In this document: positions 6,768-16,100 of the stretch, piece by piece
Layout of the letters: every line of letters begins with the position of its first letter
How positions within the stretch are numbered: position 1 is the stretch's first letter
Source of the DNA: an uncultured Eubacteriales bacterium
GTDB lineage: Bacteria; Bacillota; Clostridia; Oscillospirales; Oscillospiraceae
NCBI GenBank assembly: GCA_900553135.1
Contig: USCO01000037.1
Coordinates: 1-16,572 of the forward strand
Length of the DNA: 16,572 bases
Direction: 5' to 3'
Program-made: the position numbers and the translations under genes
Notes under the pieces: generated by a model
The model's database searches: none
Seen by the model: only the letters and a program-made list of their open reading frames with translations
What the model was told of the DNA's origin: nothing

Positions 6768-6796
6768 TGGACAGCACAGGAACTCTGTATGATAAA
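6768..6796 (+). promoter_or_regulatory. Weak putative promoter of the DUF2442-surface protein unit
   Basis: TGGACA (6768-6773) and GATAAA (6791-6796) are 17 bases apart. The -35 matches five of six positions and the -10 four of six. A weak -10 would suit an activator-dependent promoter. Its start point near 6803 would fall inside the 3' arm of the terminator hairpin, so the new transcript would escape it. Confidence 0.4.
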
Positions 6797-6823
6797 GTCA
6801 GAGTCCCTGTGCTGTTTATTTTT
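6771..6823 (+). terminator. Terminator-like hairpin after the LAL regulator gene
   Basis: ACAGCACAGG-A-ACTCTG (6771-6787) pairs with CAGAGT-C-CCTGTGCTGT (6799-6815), a 17-position stem with one A-C mismatch and an 11-base loop. TTATTTTT follows (6816-6823). It should stop read-through from the regulator gene. Confidence 0.8.
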
Positions 6824-6840
6824 GGAAAGGAGGAGGAGCT

Positions 6841-7089
6841 ATGGACGCCACCGGCATCACTTTGCAGGTGCTTCCCGACTATCAACTGAAGCTGTCCTTC
6901 CCCAACGGAAGTCAGGCCATCATTGATATGAAGCATCGGGTCCGTGCCATCCGCTTTGGAAGACTTTCATCGCCGGAACTGTTTGAAACGGCGCGTTTGG
7001 AAAACGGTGAAGTGGTCTGGGACAACGGGACCTACTGCGTGCGGGCTTCCATCAACGAACTGTTGGATTCCATGCAGATGAACGGATAA
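6841..7089 (+). CDS. DUF2442-family small protein
   Basis: An 82-residue protein. VLPDYQLKLSFPNGSQAIIDM and the closing VVWDNGTYCVRASINELLDS match the DUF2442 pattern (LxVxFxNGExxxFD near the start, WPNGxDIxPDxLY near the end). DUF2442 proteins are small cytoplasmic beta-rich proteins of unknown biochemical role, often seen beside DUF4160 proteins in toxin-antitoxin-like pairs. No DUF4160 partner is present here. The ATG has an excellent ribosome site (AAAGGAGGAGGAG, 6826-6838). The stop is 14 bases before the next start, so it is almost surely co-transcribed with the giant surface protein, an unusual partner. Base composition is less GC-rich than the neighbouring regulator gene. A regulatory role for the operon is only a guess. 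Confidence 0.75.
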   Translation: MDATGITLQVLPDYQLKLSFPNGSQAIIDMKHRVRAIRFGRLSSPELFETARLENGEVVWDNGTYCVRASINELLDSMQMNG

Positions 7090-7103
7090 AAGGAGGGAAC
7101 TTA

Positions 7104-10100
7104 ATGAGAAAGCGAGTATTGAGCCTGCTGCTGATGGTCTGCATGACCCTGTCGCTGCTGCCTGGCACAGCCTATGCAGCCGTGGGCAGTCTGCTGGGCA
7201 ACAGTCCCAGTGAAAACCAGGCCCTGTTGCAGGAACTGGAAAACCTCACCGGGCAGGACGGCGCAGCCATCCAGGCCATGCTGGAGCAGTACGGCCTGCT
7301 GGATGAGAATGGGAATCTGGTCACCGACCAGACCATTACCCTGGACGGGGTGGAGTACACCCTGGACGAGCTGGAAGCGCTGCTCAGCGACCCGGCCACC
7401 GACCTGAGCCAGGTGGGCTATGTGGACGGGGTGCCCATTGCCCTGGGCGACCTCAAGACCATTCTGGCCATTGAGCGGGAGCTGCAGCGCATCCAGGAGA
7501 CCTATTTCTCCGGCGCGGCCTTTGAGGGCGAGGCCCTGGACAACCTCAACGACCTGATGGAGCAGCTTCAAAACGATGGCATCTCCGTCAATGCCGGAAC
7601 CGTGGGCAGAACCCCTGTGGCGGATGTGAGCAATTTTTCCTCGGTTGCTTATGGCCAGTCCTACTCCATCGACATTCAGCCGGTAGCGGTAGGTCAGGAG
7701 GTATCTGTTACCGTCTCTCTGGACCCGGGTCTGTTTCAAGACGGCGAGGTCCGGGTAGATCTAGGCTCGAGCATTAACGGCCTGAGCGAAAAGGCTTCCA
7801 TCAGCTTGAGCAACAGCAATCCCACCGGTGTGCTGACATACACGGCCAACAACAACGACCGGGTATACGGCCTGCCGCTGCGAGTGGAGGGAACCAGGCC
7901 CAACACCTTCCCGGATTATGCCTACGGTGAGCTGGCCAGTGCGGTGCAGTTCAGCAACGCCAAGGGGTTTGTATTTCAGAACGGGAATGATTACTCTGAT
8001 TCCCACACCGTGCGGGTGACCTATGACGTGACCGTGCCCGATTTGTCCACCAAGTGGGAGCAGGACTATTGGGAAGCGCCGGAGGCTGCTTACAGTGGGA
8101 AACCGTTGGATCAGCGCCCCGAGAGTTCGGATGTCTACTTCGAGTTCCTGACTGACGTAGACCGAAGCTCCAACACGGCGCTGGGGATCGAGCATACGAC
8201 ATCCGATGCCACCCGGGAAACCGTGAACAATTTCATCAACTTCATCCAGGGGGCAAAAGGGTATACAGAGATTAGCCCCGTCCCAGAAGCCGACGCCGTG
8301 CAGTTCAAGCTCACGGTTGGCGAGTTGAATGCATACTGTGTCTATCGGATAAGGATGAACGCTTGGGACTATGTCGATAATTTGGACCAGGGCCTCGGAC
8401 CGAATATGTTCTTCCTGCCGGAAGATGCCGACCGGGTCGACCTGCATACGTCCGGATATGGGCTGTATATCACTTACGCGAATGGAGATACTTATCCATC
8501 GACCTTTGCCCGCATCAGCACCGTATATGGCTCCCCAACACCTTTGGAATTCCAAGCCTCCACAAAACTGGGGGTCAACGCCATACCCCAGAGGCTGGAA
8601 GTGCGCGGTGGTATGATTATAGGTAGCGAGTATGGAGGAAGCGATTACAATTACGGAATTCTTAAAAACACCGCTGTAGAGCTGATAAACGACGGGAAAG
8701 CTCCCGGTTTGAACTCCATCGCCGCCCCCGACGCCACCTACCGACCCGGCCAGCTGGTGCCGGTGGTGCTTACCTTTGATGAGCTGGTATATGTGAACGA
8801 CGACGCCAGCATTACCATCAACGGCGACGGGGCCAGCGGCGGCACAACCCTCACCGCCGATGAGCTGAACATGAGCAAGGCGGGCAACCAGCTGATCTTC
8901 TGGTACCCGGTGCAGAAGGTGGACGGCGCTCAGGTGACTATCACCTCCTGCTCCGGCATCACCGACATCTTCGGCAATGAGGCGGTCATCAACGGCGAAA
9001 CCGTGAACGGGCCAGAGCTGGAGAGCGCCCTGCCCCGGGACGCGGCCACCGGCGTGCGCGCCAGCTTTGCCGACGGCCAGGCCACCGTGACCGTCACCCT
9101 GAGCGGCGAAACCGCCTATAAGAACAATTATGTCAACTACCACCAGCCCACGGACGGCTCCCTCAAGGAGCTGCCTTTCCGGGCAGTGGTCACCAACTCC
9201 GACAGAGAAGTGGTCGCCACGGAGCAGGTTTATGTGAACCAGGACGGCACCACCTTCTCCACCCAGCCCTTCGCCGTCACGCCTCAGACAACGGCCCAGA
9301 CCTACAACGTCACCCTCCAGGTCAATGAGGGCACGCGGGAACAGCAGGACTGGCAGGATCTGTCCTACCGTTCCGACCTGACGGCCAGCTTCCAGGTGGC
9401 CGCGCTGATCCCGGCCCACAGCGTCACGGTCAGCGACGACAGCCAGGGAAACTACACCCTCTCTCTGGCGGACACCGTCCGTCCCACCCTGACGGCCACC
9501 GTGCTGGGCGAGGACGGCCAGACCCGGGCCACCCACCAGAGCGGCACCTGGTCCAGCAGCGATGAGAACATCGCCACCGTCACCACCGATCCCGAGAATT
9601 ACTCCGGCCAGGTGACCCTCACCAACCAGAAGATTGGCGAGGTGACCTTTACCTTCACCGCCGACAACGGCACGCCGGAGGATACGAAGGACGACAAGAC
9701 CGGGACCTCCCAGACCTACACTGTGGTGGCGGGCGACTCCCCGGCTCTGCTCATTCCCCAGGGCTCCAGCTACATCTTGGCCCGGCAGAACGCCGCCGCC
9801 ACGGTGCTGTGGAGCTCCAACGCCGAGTTCCAGGCCCCGGACAAGGATTTTGTCTACACCATCGACCTCTTTGAGGGGAATTTTACAACGGAAGAGGCGC
9901 TGAGCGGTCAGACTCCCGTCAAGACCTATACCGCAAATCAGGACCAGTACAAGCTCCAGATCGAGGAGAATGTGCTGAGCAAGCTGTCCAGCGGCAGCAC
10001 CCCCGCCTATACCGTGCGTGTCTCCATGCCCCACCCCAGCGGAGAGAACGATACCATCCGCCTGTCCGCCCTGGCCTGGATCGTGGTGCGGCCCGAGCCC

Positions 10101-13100
10101 GCCGTGGCCCAGCTGACGCGGCCGGACAGCATCTACCTCACCGACACCAACGGCCCCGTCAACATCGACTGGTCGGCCAAGAACCTCACCGAGGGCAGCG
10201 GTCAGACCGTCACCCTCACCATCCTGCGCGTCACCGAGGACAACACCTCCAGCCAGGTCTACAGCGGCACCCTCAGCGGCACCTCCGGCACCTATCCCCT
10301 GAGTCTGGTCAAGGTGGCGGACGACGACCTGAGAGACACCTATCAGATCATGCTGTCGGTGGACAACCCCGGGGAATCCCCCAGCACCGACTCCTTCCCC
10401 CTGTATGTCTACAACGGCGACGCCCTGAAGATCGTGGACAGCCAGGACAAGCCCATCTCCTCCCTGACCCTGGACAACACCGACAAGGTGAGCAGCAATC
10501 TGCCCACCGAGACGGAAGAGATCCTGGAACTACGCCAGGAGCTGGGCCTGCTGGACTACATCGGCATCAACTACGGCGATTACAGCTGGAACTCCTTCCA
10601 GGACGGTATCGCCTGGGCCACCGACAACGACGCCATTGCGGTGAACTACAAGCAGGGCGGACTGTACGAAAACATTAAAAACTTTGACTCCTCCACCTAC
10701 CTGCCCGAGCTGAAAATGGGCATTTCCTCGGTGGAGGGGGGCACCGCCAAAGTCACCGCCACCCACGCCGCCACCGGCATGACGGCCCAGATCACCGTCA
10801 CCGCCAACACCCTGCGGGACAAGTTCTACCTGTTCCAGGTGACCCCCGCGTTGGAGACCACCCTGCGCTATGTGGACGGCAAGGGCGCTGAGCGGACGGT
10901 AAAAACCAACTCCGAAGGCGTGCTTGCCCTCTACGAGCCCAACGGCATCGCCAGCGACGTGTGGCTCAGTTCCCAGTCCGGCGACGCGGAGTACATGGGC
11001 ACCATCTACCACCAGAACCTGCTGTCCGGCGAGCGGGACGCCACCAAGCTCCAGCTCTACCCCCTGAACACCTTCCGCCTGCGGGAGGCCGCCAAGGCGG
11101 AGCTGACCCTGGTGAAGCCCGACGGCAGCGCCCTGGCCAACACCGACGTCACCATCCGGGGCGGCGTGTTCAAAAACGGCAATTTCTGCGAGACTGCCGG
11201 TCTGGGCACCCGCCGGGACAACATCGGCGCGGCCGGTGAGAACCAGCAGGACACCACCTTCCGCACCGATGAAACGGGCAAGCTCACCGTCTACTTCGAC
11301 GCTACCCAGTTCTGGTCCCAGGCGGCCGGGGAGACGGAGGGAACCATTCTCTCCTCTCTGGATCAGATCCAGTACGCCCTGGAGATCCGGAACATCGTCA
11401 AGGACACCTACTACCCCATCTTCCAGGTGGTCAGCGGCAGTGTCAGCCTCCAGCAGGAGATGCGCACCGCCTCCGGCGTGGTGGTGCTGGAAGAGGTGCC
11501 CGCCGGTGAGAGTAAGAAACCCTTCGTGGCCCGCCAGGTGGTGGACTATCACCTGAATGACTCCACCCTCATCGACACCCGCCGCTCCACCGGCTTTGTG
11601 GGCCCCAACTACAACTTCAAAGAGGCCGTGCTCACCACCACCATGCTTCTGTGGGGGGAGAGCGGCAGCGCTGAGACCTACCCCCTGACCATGACCGACG
11701 AAAACGGCTATGTCCCCCAGGAGCAGAGCTGCACCAACAACCGCTATCCCTTCGCCTCCATGCCTGTGGTGGAGAGCACCCTGACCCTGAACGAGGAGAC
11801 CATGACCACCTCCGGCTGGATTCCTCAGGGCAAGGACGTGGGCCTCAAGACCCGTCTCACCCAGGACGGCGACCTGGTGCAGGAGCGCACCATGCCCTTC
11901 CGGGCCATCGACCTGACCCATGTCACCCCCGTCAACGAGGATGACAACGTCACCAGCATGCTGGTCACCATGCAGAATGCCAGCGGCTGGGATACCACCA
12001 GCATCAACTTCGGAAACGGCGGCAGCAGCATCCTCAACACCCTCATGGGCGACCTGGGCGAGCTGACCGGCCCCGTGGACACCAGCGTGTTCAAAATGCT
12101 CATCACCCCCAGCGAGGACCCCACCGTCTTCAACGCCCTGCTCTGGGCGGGCTATGACAGCCTGGACCTCAAGGACGTGGAGTACAAGGACGGCGTGGCC
12201 GTCAGCGCCAACTTCCTCACCAAGGGTCTGGAGACCGACATGCCCAGCGTGGGCGACCTGCAGCAGATGGCCAACGGCACCTATGACCCCATGGGCGCCT
12301 ACGACCCCTACCGCAGCAACCGCCTGTCCGACGTGGCGGGGGTAGACTTCGGCTTCCAGCTGGAGGGCTACTACGAGGCGGAGATCCGCTTCAACCGGGA
12401 CACCCAGAAGTGGGAGGTCTTTACCAAGGGCGGCGGCTTCACCACCGGCGTGGGCATCGAGTTTGGCTTTGATGTGAACGCCATGGCGGGCCCCGTTCCG
12501 GTCACCGGCAGCTTTGAGCTGGGCGGCGCCATGCAGCTGAGCTTCCAGGCCGCCACCCGGTACCGCCAGCAGGCGGGCCTGGAGTGGAGCGACACCTCCG
12601 CCACCGCCGTCACCGATTTCCTCACCACCCTGCGCCTGCGGGCCTATGTGGAGGCCTTCGGCGGCATCGGCTTTGACTACTCCCTCATCGCCCTGAAAAT
12701 TGGTCTCTTCGGCAAGCTGGACGTGAACAGCGAGAACAGCTTCCTGTCCCGGGAGTATCTGGCCGACCAGGGCAAGCAGCAGCTCAATGGCCAATATCTG
12801 GACATCCAGAGCGAGGTGGGCATCAAATTTAAGGCGGTGTTCACCCTCATCTCCTACGAAAAGGTGCTGGCCTCCGGCTCCTTCGGCTACGGCAAGTCTT
12901 TCAACGACTGGAACGAGATCAGCAGCTATTGGGAGGACACCGGCACCGGTCTGAACAGCCAGACCCTGCGCATGGCGGCGGCCCAGAACGGCCTGCGGGA
13001 GGTCTCCTCCTCCGCCACCCTCCAGAGCCGGGACTACCTGGAGCAGTACGCCCGCTCCTGGGGCGAGCCCTTCCGGCTGACGAACCTGTTCAGCCTGGAT

Positions 13101-16100
13101 GAGCCCAGCGGTGTCGAGGATCTCCAGACCAACGCCAACCCCGCCTCCTACCCCGAGCTCAGCGACGACGGGCAGCTGCTGGCCTACATCAGCGACAGCG
13201 ACAGCACCAGCATCTACGACAGCCGCGCCCACTATAGCCTGCGCAGCGGCGACAGCTACGCCCAGTCCCAGGCCTTCCCCTCCCCCGCCGACTTCGACGG
13301 CTATGGCGACAGCGATGTGGACATTGTGGGAACCGAGAATTATGCCGTGGCAGCCTGGGTCCGCATGAATACCAAGATCGACGAAAAGGACGCCGGAGAC
13401 GACGTATCGGCGGCGGAGCAGAACCTGCTGATGAACGGCACGGAGATCGTGGTCTCCGTATACAGCAACGGGAAATGGACCTCCACCCGTCTCACCACCA
13501 ACGCCACCCCCGACCTGGCCCCCGTGGTAGCCACCAACGGCCATGGCAAGGCCGTCGTCTTCTGGCGAAGCGTGTACAGCGCCGACCCGGAGAACGGCCT
13601 GATGGACTTCTCCGCCCAGGATCAGATCATGTACAGTGTTCTGAACGGTGATGGGTGGAGCGAGCCCAAGGTGCTCTACAACGGCGCCAATGGTTCCGTC
13701 AAGGGTCTCCAGGCGGCCATGATGGGCGACAGCAATGCCATTGCGGTGTACACCCTGGACCGCACCGGGGCGTCGGACGGCTCCGGCCAGGAGATCGGCT
13801 ACACCATCGTGGACAAACATGGCAATCCCGGCACATCCATGCTGGTCACCAGCGACGAAAATCTGGACGAGAATCCCCAGGTGATCGCGGCCTCCCTGCA
13901 TACAACTTACGGCGATATTATGGGTGCCGATCGGTTTATCCTGGGCTGGCACAGCCAGAAAAACGGCAGCAGCGACATCCGGCTGCTGTCGGTGGACAGC
14001 AGCGGCGCCATGTCCAACACCTTCCCCGCCTCCCTGTCCGCCCTCACCAGCAGCGGGCAGGCCAACGTGAGCGGCGACTTCCGCTTCGCCCACGTTTGGG
14101 ACAGTACGACCACGGGTACAGGCTTTATCAAGGACCTGACCATCCTGTGGAGCGAGACTGTCAGCGACGAGACGACAGACGGCCTGATGACGGCGGCCCA
14201 CAGCCAGCTGAAGGCGGCCCGTCTGCTGGCGAAGGACACCAACGCTGACAACCGTATCGACAGCTTCCGCCTGTCCGCTCCCCAGGAGCTGGCCACCCTG
14301 CCCAGCAACAATCTGGCCGACCACTTCAGCGCCTATGTCAGCGGAGACAATGAAGTCAAGGCTGTCATCCAGGCCACTTACTATGATAACGAGAATCCCC
14401 AAACCATCGACGGCGTGGTGGTTCCCAGCGAGCAGACCATGCTCTACACCGCCTCTCAGACCTTTGAGTCCTACAGCCTGGAGGTGGAGAACATCGCGGT
14501 GGACTACGAGAACCTCATGGCCGACAGCCTGACTCCCATCCAGTTCACCGTGCGCAACACCGGCCTGAACGACCTGGAGAATCTCACCGTTTCCCTCTCC
14601 AAGGACGAGTCCGCCACCCTGAGCACCTCCCTTGCCCCCAACGAGAGCGCTACCCTGACGGTCTATCACAAGATCGGTTCCACCGTGGAAAATGTGAACT
14701 ATACCGTCTCCGGCGGCAGCGCCCAGAAGAGCGGCACCGTCTATCTGGACTACCCCGACATGGGCATCTCCCAGATGAAGGTGCTGGAGGAGAGCGAGGG
14801 CCGGCGCACCATGGCCGTCACCCTCTATAACGCCTCCGACGCCCCCCTGGCGGGCAGCGGCCGCACCGTCAAGCTGGCCTTCTACACCGACAACCAGATG
14901 ACCGAGAAGGCCAACGTGTCCTGCACCGCCGACGGGGTCGCCGTGAACGAAAACACCCTGACCATCTCCGGCGAGGACGCCCTGCGGCGCATGGACGAGG
15001 GCAGCTTCACCCTGGTGCTCACCTACGACGTGGGCAGCTATGTGAAAACCACCCTCAACGAAAAGGAAATTCCCGACAGCGGCGTGTATCTCTACGCCGA
15101 CACCTGGGCGGAGGGCACCATCGGCACTCAGAGCGGCAGCAAGCGCCTGCCCGAGTACCACAGCTCCGACAACCAGTCCTCCGTCCTGCTCACCGGCGCC
15201 TACGCCCGCACCGGCGAAACCACCACCCTGAACGTGACCCAGACCAACACCGACGTCACCACCGCTGTGGTGGAGCTGAAAAACAACTCTCTCCAGGATC
15301 AGAGCACTGCCACCCTGGCAGCCACTCTGCTGGACGCCAACGATCAGCCCCTGGAAACCAAGACCACCAGCATTTCCGGCACCCTGGGCGGGGAGACCTC
15401 CCAGACCAGCACCATTACCTTCAGCAAGCTGGGCAGCCATGTGGTGGTACAGGCCGCTACAAGCGGTGAGGACAGCCTGAGCTTTGAGGGTCTGCCCGTG
15501 TCCCTGTCCGACTTCATCCTGAGTGAGGACGGCACCTACACCTACGCCATTTCCGGCGTCTCGGCCTACGGCACTCTGGTCACCGCCATCTCGGGCAGCA
15601 ACCAGAAGGTCGTCATTAACGGCACAGAGTTCACCGGAAGCGGCAGCCAGTACGTCTCCATTGGGGTGGGTGAAACCACCATCACGGTGAGTATGGGCAG
15701 CCGCACCTATGTGCTGCACATCTCCAGCACCCACTCCGGCAGCGGAGTCACCACTTACCCCATTACCGTGGAGCCCAGTGACCACGGCAGCGTCTCCACC
15801 AGTTTCCTGGGTGCGTGCGCGGGGTCTACCGTCCCCCTGACCGTCACCCCCGAGGAGGGGTACCGTCTCTCCAGCCTGACGGTCACGGCCCCGGATGGAA
15901 CCGTCATCTCCCTGAGCGATCAGGGCAACGGCACCTACACCTTTACCATGCCGGCCAGCGCCGTCACGGTGAAGGCCACCTTTACTTCCGCCTCCCAGTC
16001 CGGCCTGCCCTTTGTGGATGTGCCCGGCGGGGCCTGGTATGAGGACGGGGTGCGCTACACCTATGAACACGGTCTCATGTCCGGCACCAGCGCCACCACC

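Noticed and set aside
4252..6936. An 894-codon minus-strand open frame opposite the LAL regulator gene
   Set aside because: The plus strand has clear Walker A, Walker B and LuxR motifs. The minus-strand product is compositionally biased and spans two genes and a terminator.
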